Source of the DNA: Botryotinia globosa | Lineage: Eukaryota; Ascomycota; Leotiomycetes; Helotiales; Sclerotiniaceae | DNA length: 64,000 nucleotides | Assembly (NCBI GenBank): GCA_014898425.1 | Contig: RCSZ01000001.1 | Coordinates: forward strand, 1,364,001 to 1,428,000 | Reading direction: 5' to 3' | Shown here: one piece after another, positions 12,295 through 22,761 of the stretch | Position numbering within the stretch: the first letter of the stretch is position 1 | Layout: each line of letters opens with the position of its first letter | Position numbers and translations under genes: made by a program | Notes under the pieces: model-generated | Told to the model about the DNA's origin: nothing | Seen by the model: only the letters and a program-made list of their open reading frames with translations | Databases searched by the model: none

Positions 12295-14372
12295 ATGTCA
12301 GTCCTTTCACAGCAGCAAGGAAGAAATTTTCGTTATCAACACGAAGATGCTTTTTTCAAGCACTTGCTTCACTTGCTTTAGGAAAACTTGGCTCGGCTTA
12401 TTACATGAACTTTCCAGCCAAATCCGGGTGGTTTTGCATCAGGAAAGCTCTACTTGATACCTCAGCTCGAAAATTACATGCAGTTTTCGCCCAAGCCAAC
12501 CCGGCCATCAAAATTTCCTGGGCCTTACAGGCCCCCACCCTGAAAGCTTGACCATCTGCGGGGGTAAGCTCCCCTTTGTCGTGAACAAGCCAAGCAAATT
12601 GCCAATGCTCGTGCGCGGCGGCTCAACAGATTAGCAAATCTAAGGTGTCATGGCTGTCCGACTCCACTTCCAGCCTCACGGTTCGTTGGAAGGATCAAAG
12701 ACGCAGAAATTTTAGGGGAATCCCAGCCTTGCGTGCAAGGCCTTCCATCAATACTCTAGGGACGTTTGGGTTCGAAGGATTCGAAGCTTTGGTTGGAAAT
12801 GGAAGCGAAATGCGTTCTAGATTAGAGCCAAGAACTTTCTAGAGCCTGATCTTCGAGGGTATTTGACTCGGGTTTCTTCCCGAAGGATCTGTCTCGCCAG
12901 TCCCGAACCTTCTGTTATTGATTGTGGACTCGTTTGGTAGGCAGCAGATGCGAAACCGTTGTCGAAACTGTCTTCTGGAACATTAGTATGCTTTAGAACT
13001 TTATTCAAGCGCGGAAGTGGATGTTTTCCAGACAATCATCATGGGTTTTGACAGGCGCAAAATTGCTACATGCGAGCGTGTTGTTGGTACTGGACTCTAC
13101 GGCCGCGCACTTTCAACTCGCATGCTGAAATACCAGAATGCAGATACTGCAAGTGCGCTCTGTGAGACATTCTCTACCAAAACAGCACCAAAAGGTCCCT
13201 TGATTCAGATAACAGCACTGCCTGAAGCGCATTGATCAAAAATCCGGTTTCTCGCGCATCGAATACCTGACTATGGGCCTGCAAAAACGCGGGCCTAAAA
13301 ATGGGTGCTTGTAAGGAGAATTCAGATCTGCGTCCACCGACACGCAAAGATCATCCACATCCCTCGCGACGTGTATTTCTCATTTCCACATACATCTATC
13401 TGTCTGATGTTAAAAAAAAGAACATGAAATCATGCACGCTGCCTTTACTTTGGCCGAAAGCGTGGAAATGACGATATTGAACTGCGTAACTGATTCATGA
13501 CCTTGGATCCCATACCGAGCTTGCAAGTGCGAGTCGCGTATGCGCATCTGTGCTGGCGACGGTAACTAACGAGATCGCAAGAGTCCGCCCAACTGCTGGG
13601 TAGATACCTAGGTAGTCGTGTGCAAAGGAATGCAGGATAATATGCAAAGCAAATATATCTGCGATCATTGCAAGTCTCAGTAGATATAATTCCACATTGA
13701 CAATCCAAATTATCCTCGACATATTTCAAATACTGGGTACATACATTCATGGACATTCATTCAATACCATATAGGCACGTGCCCAATAAGTCACCACCCC
13801 AAGAATGATCTCCTCGCTACCCATATAATATCAAATAGTTGCTTCAATCTTCAAGCACCCCCACGTCTCGTATGGCGCAGCAGGTAGGGTTCGTCATTCT
13901 CGAAGAATGATGTCCGCCTCTCTACCTTGCACTGGCAGGGCTTCGTCAGTGACAACGTATATAATACCTACCTCAACGCAAGTTCTGGTAACGTAGAAAA
14001 CGATTTGGCTCATTGGGATTCTAGGGTCCGGTCCTAGAGTTTTGCCATTTTGCTTGTTGCTTTTTGAGGGACTTTTAGGTGGGTTTTTTTTGAGGGGCTG
14101 GTTGGTGATGATGAGATTGGGTAGTGAATCTCTCAGAGGTTTTTCAATTTTCTTGGAGCTTCGTTTTGCCAAGACGGTGAAGAAAGCAAGCAAAAGTATC
14201 CATAGTGCAATTGTTTATATTCATTAATTCATTCCTGATAAGTGAGATATCCATCTTCTATCTGCCATTGCTCTTAAATACCGCCAATAACTCCCTATCA
14301 ACCATGCAAAAATTCCACAATCCTCAACTCCCATCCCGCATAACTCCCTCAGCCAGAAATCCCTCTGTACCT
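12295..14372. other. Gene-poor interval
   Basis: No convincing gene. A minus-strand open frame at 13894-14193 starts only from TTG and follows an in-frame stop. A TACCTAGGTA palindrome lies at 13605-13614. Nothing else is recognised. Confidence 0.45.
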
Positions 14373-15498
14373 CTAGAACTTCCCCAAATGATTTACGCAT
14401 CTATCCCCCCTACTCCTCTCTAGCTGGCACGCCACCCCCGTACTCACCGTATAGTCCGTCCCCGTCAATGGATCAACAATTGTATGGGTCCCCAACGCGC
14501 CCCTCACAGCCTTCGTATACGCTCTGAACAGATCCGCCGCAAACTGCGTCTCCTCCTCCACATACTTCTCCAGATGAAACAGCGCGCGTCCGTAACACGT
14601 GCTCGATTTAGTAATCGAACACGCATACGGTTTTACGCAGGCAGCAACGGCCAGCTTACGCGCCTCGTGCGAAGCGGGGAGCGAAATGGCGATTTGCATG
14701 TGAGAACGAGCGGGGAATTCACCGCGGGCGGAACACCAGCGGAGGAAGTTTCGGAAGCGGATGATGATGGGGGAGAGACCGGTGATGGAGAACTGATTGC
14801 AGGATTTGAAGAAGAGGAGGTAGAGAGTGAGTTTTTCGTGGGAGTCGATGACGGTGTTGGGGAATGTAAAGGTATCTGTGGAGAGGAATTGAATGACGAG
14901 TTCGAATTCCGCGATGGATGTTTCGGGGAGTTGGAGTTCCTGGGATTGAGATGCGGATTCTTTGAGAGTGCCATTGAAGAATGGGGATCGTGTACAGAGG
15001 AGACTTTTTGGTAGGGTGAGAGTCTGTTTAGAGTCATTTATAGAGTTGACGACGATTTTGACGGTTGGTCCGGTAAGAAGATTGATTTTGCTAGGAAAGA
15101 TATGTTAGTTTGAGTGACTGGGGGATACATCAAATCTTGTATCTTAAGAATTATCTCAATTGTTCATTCAATTTGAAACAATCCAAATCCAAATTCTCAT
15201 ATCAAGCAATCGAAGAATGAATTTGCTATATATATAAAAATTCGAAAGTTGGGATCGTAAGTGAGTGTCCCGTGGATCCATGCATCCACTGGTGGTATAT
15301 TCATGACACTTACCTCAAGAATTGATCTGCTGGAAATTCCCTAGAAGCTTGATCTTCTGGGTTGGTGGACCTTCTGCTGCGGGTTTCCCATGGTTCATTC
15401 TCATTCTCGTCGCTGTACTCATCATTGGAGGTTTGATAATTATCATCATCATCATTATCATCCTCGAAATGAAAGACGTCGTTGTCCATAATGCCCAT
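14373..15498 (-). CDS. BTB/POZ domain protein
   Basis: Two exons (15498-15314 and 15090-14373) joined by a 223-bp intron give about 300 residues. Exon 1 encodes an acidic, disordered leader (FEDDNDDDDNYQ). The BTB fold starts at the exon junction with LLTGPTVKIVV, then LPKSLLCTRSPFFNGTLKE (the classic 'hold the peptide, first contact is the cell' strand and helix), an ETSIAEFELVIQFL segment and later helices (HMQIAISLPASHEARKLAVAACV). BTB proteins of this fungal type mediate protein-protein contacts, often as adaptors for cullin-3, but the partner is unknown. A second GT donor (GTGAGT near 14433) suggests an alternative last intron, so the last 20 or so residues are uncertain. The long intron carries a dispersed repeat. 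Frames on the opposite strand across this gene are shadows. Confidence 0.75.
15190..15298. repeat. Dispersed repeat, copy 1 (inside a BTB gene intron)
   Basis: This stretch resembles 47863-47955 over roughly 100 bp in the same orientation. Shared blocks include TGAT/TCAT-ATCAA, GAAGAAT..ATTT, GAAAATTGGGA-like and ATCCATGCA..CACTGGTG, with scattered substitutions. It lies wholly inside intron 1 of the BTB gene. The element type is unknown. Confidence 0.55.
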
Positions 15499-15905
15499 TT
15501 GTTCTTGATATGATATGATGTGATATGATATGATATGAGACTCTTGGGGAAATTGTGTGATATCTGTCTGTATATTAAAATAGGTAGTTGAAAAGAAGTT
15601 GATTCACACTCACCGAAGAGGATTAGATATAGTTTCGAAAGAAGTGACCAACAAGGTATATTGGAGTTTCTGTTCTGAGATGGAAGTTCAACATGAGAGA
15701 GGAAGTTTCTTTTTATGGTTAAAAGGTTACCTGGTACGTAAGATTACATTTCACCCTAATAATAATAATAATAATTGTATATGGCAGGACCTTGGGATTA
15801 AAGAATCATTTGGCCAACAAGGTTCTTTTCATTTTCAATTCAGTGTCGTCTCGTCTCGTCTCGTCTCGTCTCGTCTCACATGTGATATGGATATGTCACA
15901 TGATT
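15499..15905. other. Intergenic with simple repeats
   Basis: Contains TGATATGA-type repeats near 15505-15540, an AAT run near 15758-15775 and six TCGTC units at 15846-15875. No gene is seen. The short plus-strand ORF here has no domain. Confidence 0.5.
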
Positions 15906-16568
15906 TTACCTCACCAGAACTAATGGCAATCGCTGCCACCATTGATTTTCTTGTTCTAGACTCTTAAATGGTGTCTCGCCAGAGATTTCACCAAAAACCT
16001 TTTCGGCAGCGAGCAAGGATGGAATGGAATTTCGACTACCAGCAATCCATCCGTGGTGGTGGTCGGTAGGTCTAACCGGCATCGAAGTCTTTGTGTGTTA
16101 ATTCCGGTCCAACATATCGAAAGCAACATCAGGCTCAAAGGTCAGATATTTGAACCAATGCTCCGAGTCACTGGGGGAGTGGACACTGATATCTAGTAGC
16201 AAGCTACTGCCTGGTTCCCATACGCTAAGTGTTGTGAAGAGATTTAGGATTGCTGTGGCGATTAGGGTATTGTCTATGTTGCTTATGCTGAACAACTGCA
16301 TCGTGAGTATCACATTCAGTGCAGTCATATTCTTTGAGTTCCAAACAAAGCCAAATGTAGCGCACGAGTCTCCTATTGCGATGAAGCATTTGACCAAAAT
16401 TAGCGAGGCGTGCCGATGTTACCTTCATCCTGGAGAAGTTGTGAGCCTCGATGATCTCCTGCCACTCTCGTGACACTGTGTCAAATCAGCCAACCTACAA
16501 CCATCCTGTATCAACTCTTCCAAAATCGCGAGACGAATCTCCAAGGGAAAGTGTCGCCAAAATCTCAT
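15906..16568 (-). pseudogene. F-box family protein pseudogene
   Basis: Three stretches on the minus strand form a broken copy of an ascomycete F-box-like family. It starts at ATG 16568 with FPLEIRLAILEELIQDG, the opening helix of F-box proteins. A one-base insertion near 16477 shifts the frame to SREWQEIIEAHNFSR and then HRNRRLVRYIWLCLELKEYDC. A second shift between about 16320 and 16260 leads to NLFTTLSVWEP and then SVHSPSDSEHWFKYLTFEP. An in-frame TAA at 16098-16100 interrupts this, after which the same frame resumes with HGWIAGSRNS and EQENQWWQRLPLV, ending at a TAA at 15906. Each piece matches what I know of this multi-copy family, including the QENQWW block. The real gene normally runs longer at the C-terminus. 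F-box proteins recruit substrates to SCF ubiquitin ligases, but this copy cannot make an intact protein. Confidence 0.75.
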
Positions 16569-16930
16569 ATCGACTGTCATCAATGTCATTAGCATTACTA
16601 TCATGAATAATCGATGGATTGTATGAATTAATATGACTGGGGATTTACCTAAGATTCATTGTAGACCTTTGATAGATATAACTTAGGAATTATTATCAGA
16701 TCGATGATAGAAAATACGTTGAAGAGAGACTAAGTAGGAGATTAAACAATATATATTAAAAATCTAAGTAAAACTGATTATATACTTCAATCAACCCTGG
16801 ACATATACTTATCTTTATATACTCTCTAATATTCTAATAATTTTATAGTTTTCTTCTAGGATAACAAACTATAGTTTTAGATAGGAGATAGGTTTTTTAT
16901 AAGTGAGTAATAAATCGTACTTATTAATCC
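16569..16930. other. AT-rich flank
   Basis: AT content climbs steeply from about 16640. No gene is visible. This is the start of a low-GC island that ends near 17480. Confidence 0.6.
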
Positions 16931-17388
16931 ACGAGGGCATGTTTTTGATGAATACTGAGTCTGTACGCAAAGCACTTATTTATATATTTCACACTAAAAT
17001 CTATTTATTTTGAAATTCAATACTAAATCAATTAATATTACTATATATTTGAAATATTAAAAAATAATAGATTTTAATATAAAGTTTAAATATAACACTT
17101 GAGATTTTTTACAAGCTTTTTTAATTTAATTAAAATCGATATTGAATAATTGATATTAATAAAATAATCACCACAATACTTATTTTTAATTTATCAATAA
17201 TTATATTTTAAACTTTTAAATAAATTTTAAGAAAAAAAGAATTTTTAAATAAATCTTTATCTATTTTATAACTTTCAAAGTTTTATAATAAATTTGTAAA
17301 TTATTATATATCTATAAAACTATAAAATACAGCAAGATGGAAACTCGCTTAAATTTTAGCTTAGCATTCATCAAAAACATGCCCTCGT
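16931..17388. mobile_element. AT-rich element with terminal inverted repeats (MITE-like)
   Basis: The ends at 16931 and 17388 are inverted repeats starting ACGAGGGCATGTTTTTGATG. They match perfectly for 23 bases and then continue with differences of the A/G or C/T type for about 8 more. The 458-bp body is extremely AT-rich and has no open frame, so any protein it once had is gone, or the element was always non-autonomous. I see no clear target-site duplication. The transition-type differences between arms fit RIP. A transposon relic is the simplest reading. Confidence 0.6.
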
Positions 17389-17685
17389 AGAAAGGGTAAT
17401 AATCTAGAAGATTTCCTATACCTACACCTAAGCCTGTAGATCCTTTTAGTATCAAGGTTTTATATTACTTATTATTATATGGATACCAGCGGTGACAAGA
17501 ACTTCAGGACCGCGAAACAAATCGAGTCTGTTTGTGAACTCATTGGCGGGTAGTTGAGCAGCGATATTATGGCTAGTCTTGGCGCGTTTCTGGGGTGGCG
17601 TGTTAACTGTGTCGCTTTAAGTTTGACGTGAGGCTGGAAGATGTCAGTCTTTGAATTGTCAGGGCGTTTTCAAAATTCATCTTCA
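17389..17685. other. Intergenic DNA
   Basis: AT content falls back toward normal after about 17480. No gene or motif is recognised. Confidence 0.45.
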
Positions 17686-18257
17686 TCATTGAACGTTTCT
17701 GGTGGTAGAATTACCATTAGTGAATGGAGGCTTGGAAGATTGAACTTCTTGAGTGCTAGGAGTATTTCTGACTGCTTTAGATCTAAAAGATTCGAAGTTG
17801 GGGCCGACTGTGCTAGATCCAAACAAGTTAGACCTCGTCGGCGTAGCAGGTACTGGTCTCGCAGAAGATGTGAATGCTGGAGTGTTCATTTCAGGTGGCG
17901 CTAATGTTGCTAGAGGACTTCGATTGGTGGTGGAGCCGTTAGCACTCAATTGTTTGACAGTCGAGACAATATTCTCCGGACTGTTGTTCTGGCAGGGTTG
18001 AATTCGGTGGGAGAACCCAACATCCTGGATGCAGCACGGTGAAAAGTTGCAGTTGTGTTACTTGATTTGGTAGAGCAATTAGGAAAAAAATCAGGTAAAG
18101 TGCTATTTGAACTTGGAAGAGACGTCGAATCTGATGGCCCAGGCTGATTGTCACATATATCCTGTGTTTTGTTACACACCTCAGCTGTATTGAAAAGGCT
18201 ACTTGCAGCGGGAAGAACTGATCTGCTACTGAAGACTGGAATCTCGGAGTTATTCAA
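17686..18257 (-). pseudogene. Possible broken Ser/Asn/Thr-rich gene
   Basis: Two adjacent minus-strand frames, 18257-17946 and 17949-17686, have similar disordered composition (SSRSVLPAASSLFNTAE, then SARPVPATPTRSNLFGSS). They meet at about 17975 only through a frame change, and neither starts with ATG. This would fit a decayed gene with one frameshift, or a gene whose introns I cannot place. It could also be chance open frames. No domain is recognised. Confidence 0.25.
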
Positions 18258-19335
18258 TGTATAGACGTTGTTTCCGAGAAAAACTTAAAACTTGGACTTC
18301 AATTTCGAGAGAATTGGTGATGTCTCCAAAGTTCCCTTTCTTTAAATGTAAGACCCTTAGCGCGATTTGCAAAAGAGGAAGCGACGTCCTCGATTCACTG
18401 AACGCAGCACTTGAACACCTGCACATGGGTTTGAAATAAGTCTGATTACAAGAGCCTCCATAAAATACAAGCTCTCATTCGGTACGTAAAGCCTAGTGGG
18501 GAAATTTGCGGCATTGTTGTGTTGTGAACAAGTTAAGAATTATCGAAATCGTTTGTTCATTTGATGATCGATAAGTAGCAAACGGAAGAACTGCAACATA
18601 ATTACTGGTAGTCAGATAAGACGAGATGGAGATAACATACCTATAGATTTCGATCTGCTCTTATGTTCGTTTTTCCTTCTCGTCTTATTGTCCATAAAGA
18701 AATATACACATTGTACCCTTCATATGAATTAGATAATACCATTGTCTCTGTTGTGATGTTAAAATGTTACGGAAAGAGGCGAAGAACGTTCAAATGTAAC
18801 GAACACCTTGAATATAAGAGAATGTAATGGTTTGCCCTAATCTCTTGGGGCTGCGATTAGAGTGATAGATGTGAGAAGAAGGTTGGTTCTGTGACTGCTC
18901 AGCATCTTCAATACGAATAATAGTACCATAATGGATCCACTGTAGACAAGTTTAAAACCTGTAACATTGCAATGACACAGGTGATTTTTGAAATCATATC
19001 CTTTCCTCAGTGGAGTTCTCTTGAATATCGACAAAAAATCTGGTAGATGGCCCATTGGTACTTCTACTAACGACGTCAACAACTTTGAAGTAAACTAAGC
19101 CCATACCATATAAGATATCGACTAGATCCAGAAACTAAGATGCTATCACAGAAGACTCATTGCATAAGATCGACTCACAGCTCTACTCCAAGGCGAAAGT
19201 CCCATGTAAAATCAACGTGTAATAGAATGCAAGTAAGCCATAACGAGCGAGGGAAATAGGATATCTCAATCCCTATCCTCAAATGCCATCAACGCTCTCC
19301 CAAAGCCGCCGAAGTACTACCCCCATAATCAAAAC
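18258..19335. other. Intergenic DNA
   Basis: Short frames occur (for example minus-strand 18439-18250 and 19082-18837) but have no recognisable domain or convincing start. Nothing else is supported. Confidence 0.4.
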
Positions 19336-20294
19336 TCACAAGACTAAAGTATCACCCGACTTCGCCATCTTCACAGACGGTCCAACCTTATACATACTCC
19401 CCGTATCAAATCTCAATTCCGTCAACGGACACCACATCGTCGACCTCGAATACCCATCGCTTTCCAATTTACCCATCGAAAGACTACTCAGCGATCCACC
19501 GACCAATCTCAGAACATCCAATTCAAGACCTTCGATTTCTTGAAATAGCTCCTTGAACTCCTTTGTCTTTGTCGCATTTGTATCGGAGCATAATAAGTAC
19601 TTTACGTACGGTTTGAGCAAAAAGCTCGCCAGGAGCTCTCGGGTTCGTCCCTCAATGGTATATGCAAATGCATCTTTCAGTATTTCCTTAAACGCGGGGC
19701 TTATAATCGATGACTTCTTGTTCTTATCCTTGTCGTCTTCATCATATTCTTTTCCCGATGAGGCGGTAAGTTCAGCTGCGAGGGCCTTTTCTACATTCGA
19801 GTAAGAGCCCTTGAGTTCTAACGCCTTTGTAATCTTGAAAAACTGAATATACAATCGGGTTGCTTCAAAAGATTTGGGTTTCGCGAGATTGATGACGACA
19901 TTGCCAGTATACATCCACTGGAGTGCCATATCGAAAGTCTCGACATCCCACTCATTCAAGTCCAGTACCGCATCATTGTAGCTTTGATCATTGGTATCGA
20001 CGGAGTCTTCGTCACTTTCACTTCGAATCAACCTGAGTTTCTCCTCACAGACTTTCGAATAATAGCAGAGAACGGTGCGAGGCACTACTCGTTCTTTATT
20101 GCCCGTCTCGCCTTTGGAAGGCCCCAAAATGATCTTGATCATATTTCCGCCGCCATGGAAAAGCGCGCTTCGTCTGCACAGAATTAGCAAGATAATGCTA
20201 GGACAGAATTCTGTTCAACCTACCTATAGAACTCACAAGCTGGTACCTCAAATGGCGCCTTGCAAATATCGCTGGAGTTTGTGTCTGTGATCAT
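19336..20294 (-). CDS. BTB/POZ domain protein
   Basis: Exon 1 (20294-20224, MITDTNSSDICKAPFEV) and exon 2 (20173-19336) join in phase over a 50-bp intron with a GCTAAT branch site, giving about 302 residues. The BTB fold reads MIKIILGPSK, VVPRTVLCYYSKVCEEKL, then DLNEWDVETFDMALQWMYTGNV, the typical 'outer helix plus WMYTG' signature. A C-terminal region with a helical stretch (FKEILKDAFAYTIEGRTRELL) follows, as in fungal BTB proteins of this size. It is probably a protein-interaction adaptor. The partner is unknown. The acidic DEDSVDTND and lysine-rich KDKNKKSS inserts are likely loops. It is a second BTB gene about 4 kb from the one ending at 14373, with little obvious similarity beyond the fold. 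Confidence 0.8.
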
Positions 20295-21297
20295 GATGCC
20301 AGTTTTTGAGGATGCTTTGGTGTTGGTTCGAGAAGGATACGGAAGACGTAGCATCCACACGTAATATAAATCCTATGTATCTAATTGTATTCTATTTAAA
20401 AAGCTAGTTAAGTAGGAAAATAATAGGCCTTATATAAACGCTATTGAAAAAAATAATCTCTTTCGCATTCGCTTAAACCCTTCAATACAATAGTCTTTGT
20501 ATTGGAATCATTTCCTTGAAGTGAATCCCCTTGTGGTGAATTCCCCTGTTCACACATTTGGCCATGAGACTTCGAGACAAACAATGGAAATGATAGATGG
20601 CTGAGTAACTTTGAGGTCAAGTTAGTCAGTGGTCATCTAACCCCACGCCCCTCAAATGAACGATATGGTGAGAACACAATGAATAGCGTACATACTAATC
20701 TCTGTAAATCTATTGTATTGGCAGGAACTACTCTAAAGTTTGGATCTTGTTGTGTGTAAAATTAGGAGGAAAGAAAAGAAGGGACTGGCGGTTCCAAGGT
20801 TGTATGTGACAGATTCTTCGGCAATAGAATGCTATGATTTTCAATATTCAATCTTTGATATGGATTGATGATTCGATAGTTCGGATGAATTCAGAAAAAG
20901 CAGAACGTGATCTATCACAGAAGATAATAGCCCTGAAATAGCGCAAGCATTTTTACAAGGCCTAGCCAGGCGCTCTTTCCATGAATGTCTCATTTTACCA
21001 TGGCATATCATAACTTAGGGCACTGCTCTCAGCGATACGAATAGGAAAGTTTTGGCACTAACATTGTGAATCAGACATGCATTCGAAGGTTCACGCGGTA
21101 TGAGTTATGCCTGAAGTTCAACCCAATTTGTATGAAGGAAAATTCCATTCCAGGATTCTATCGAAAAGGCTTGCGCCCAATATCTATTATAACGAGACTC
21201 TGTCATAAGATATATTAAAACCCGACCGATCAAATTCCACACAGCTTAAAGTTTCGACGTATATCACCGTACTGAGTTGAGTGTCCAAATAACTGAC
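20295..21297. other. Intergenic DNA
   Basis: Holds the promoter of the BTB gene and the region beyond the 3' end of the M20 peptidase gene. No ORF of interest is seen. Confidence 0.5.
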
Positions 21298-22446
21298 TTA
21301 AGCCAGCGAGTGTTCGATGAGCTTCTTATAACCGCCAACAGCCTCCTCAAGATCAGAGATCTTCAAATGCTCGTGATCAGAATGAGCGACCAAGATATCT
21401 CCTGGCCCATATAGATACCTCTTATGATCTCCTTCTAAATTTGGAACATCAGTACCATAGTTGACTGTGATAGTTTCAAAGCCTTCCACATCACTATCGC
21501 AATTCACTGGCCCATAGCCCTGTGTGAATTCCACATCCAAATCTTGCCCCGTCTTTTCTATCACATCTAGAACCAATTTTCGTAATTCCTCTGGCGTACC
21601 AGCAGCAATTCTAATAGCAATTTTGGCCATCGCGTCTTCCGCAATAACATTTGCAGCGACACCTCCATCAACTCTTCCGATATTGAGCGTGGTATTTCCA
21701 TACTTCTCGCTCCACGGTAAATCCATTCTTCCTAACTCATACAATGCAGGTATCAACATCGCATTGGCATTTCTTCCCAACGAAGGATATCCCGAATGCC
21801 CAGCCTTCCCCTTCGCAGTAATACGTAAACTTATTATACCCTTGTGTCCAGCCGCCAATTTCAGTTCCGTAGGTTCGCCAAAAATGACGGTTTCCCAAGA
21901 AAGACCCAAATTATTGACCTCCTTCATACCAGCCCCCAGTGTTTCCTCGCCCACCACATATAAAAGCGCAACATCCCCTTCGTGAATCTTGCCGGCCGCA
22001 ATGAGGTCTTGGTACGCCGTTATTTGTGCTGCAACACTAGCCTTCGCATCTACACTTCCTCTGCCCCATATTTCATCGCCTCGTCTTTCGTATGGCCAAA
22101 AAGGTGGCACAGTATCGATATGCGAGGTTACCAATGTTCTTGTTTGTCTTTTATTTCCAATATATGCTAGCACATTCTGACGCTTATTTCCCGACGACGA
22201 TGATGATTCGACCAAGTCGACGTCTTGTATCTCCACGGTAAGATTTTGTTCCTTTAGGTAAGAAATCAGGAATGCGCCAACATCATGTTCATTTCCTGTA
22301 ATGGATCCAATCTCGACAAGGGATCTGTGAAGTTCGAGGAGGCTCAATGAGCCCGAGGACGATTCATCGATAATTGGGGTCTGCGAATCAAACGAATGAG
22401 CCGCGTTTACCAGGAGAAGTAGCGGGGGAAAATTGAGAAGCCTCAT
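21298..22446 (-). CDS. Secreted M20-family metallopeptidase
   Basis: Single exon, 382 residues. Residues 1-18 (MRLLNFPPLLLLVNAAHS) form a signal peptide, so the enzyme is probably secreted or vacuolar. M20 (acetylornithine deacetylase / carboxypeptidase-like) marks are in order: metal-binding HID in LVTSHIDTVPPFWPY, bridging Asp in GRGSVDAKAS, catalytic and metal-binding acids in VVGEETLGAG, AGHSGYPSLGRNA at the start of the dimerisation (lid) domain, and the last metal-ligand His in GPGDILVAHSDHEHL. All the usual ligands of a two-zinc site are present. The likely activity is hydrolysis of an amide or peptide bond. The substrate is not determinable. The start is well set by the signal peptide. 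Confidence 0.92.
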   Translation of the reverse strand: MRLLNFPPLLLLVNAAHSFDSQTPIIDESSSGSLSLLELHRSLVEIGSITGNEHDVGAFLISYLKEQNLTVEIQDVDLVESSSSSGNKRQNVLAYIGNKRQTRTLVTSHIDTVPPFWPYERRGDEIWGRGSVDAKASVAAQITAYQDLIAAGKIHEGDVALLYVVGEETLGAGMKEVNNLGLSWETVIFGEPTELKLAAGHKGIISLRITAKGKAGHSGYPSLGRNANAMLIPALYELGRMDLPWSEKYGNTTLNIGRVDGGVAANVIAEDAMAKIAIRIAAGTPEELRKLVLDVIEKTGQDLDVEFTQGYGPVNCDSDVEGFETITVNYGTDVPNLEGDHKRYLYGPGDILVAHSDHEHLKISDLEEAVGGYKKLIEHSLA

Positions 22447-22761
22447 ATTGAATGTGGTTGTGTTTTTATGAAGTTGAAAGAGCTGCGGTAAAGAGCTCGA
22501 AGCTCACAGCTTCGGCGAATGACGTTACGCGATCGAAAGCTCGGGTGTTTTGCCGATAAAACGCCGCGTGATGGAGTTTCAGGGGATTTGCCAAAGAAAA
22601 AAAGTGCCAATGATAAGCTTGAAGATAGCTACAAGTCTACAGCGAGCATAATAATACATTCAAGCCACTCGCTAATTGATACATTATCAAAGATAAGAAC
22701 TTAGGTGGTATCATTATAAAAGGACTACAGAAACACCCAGCCAAGAATTACAACGCCGTTA
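22447..22761. other. Short intergenic spacer
   Basis: About 315 bp between the 3' end of the GGTase-I gene and the start of the M20 peptidase gene. Nothing is recognised. Confidence 0.5.

Noticed and set aside
13894..14193. Minus-strand frame with a hydrophobic start (ALWILLLAFFTVLA)
   Set aside because: It starts only from TTG, has an in-frame stop right upstream, and no acceptor that avoids the stop.
14484..15014. Long plus-strand ORF across the BTB gene
   Set aside because: It is antisense to the BTB exon 2, whose minus-strand frame shows the BTB motifs.
21524..21985. Plus-strand ORF inside the M20 gene
   Set aside because: Shadow of the M20 peptidase. The minus-strand frame has all catalytic motifs and a signal peptide.
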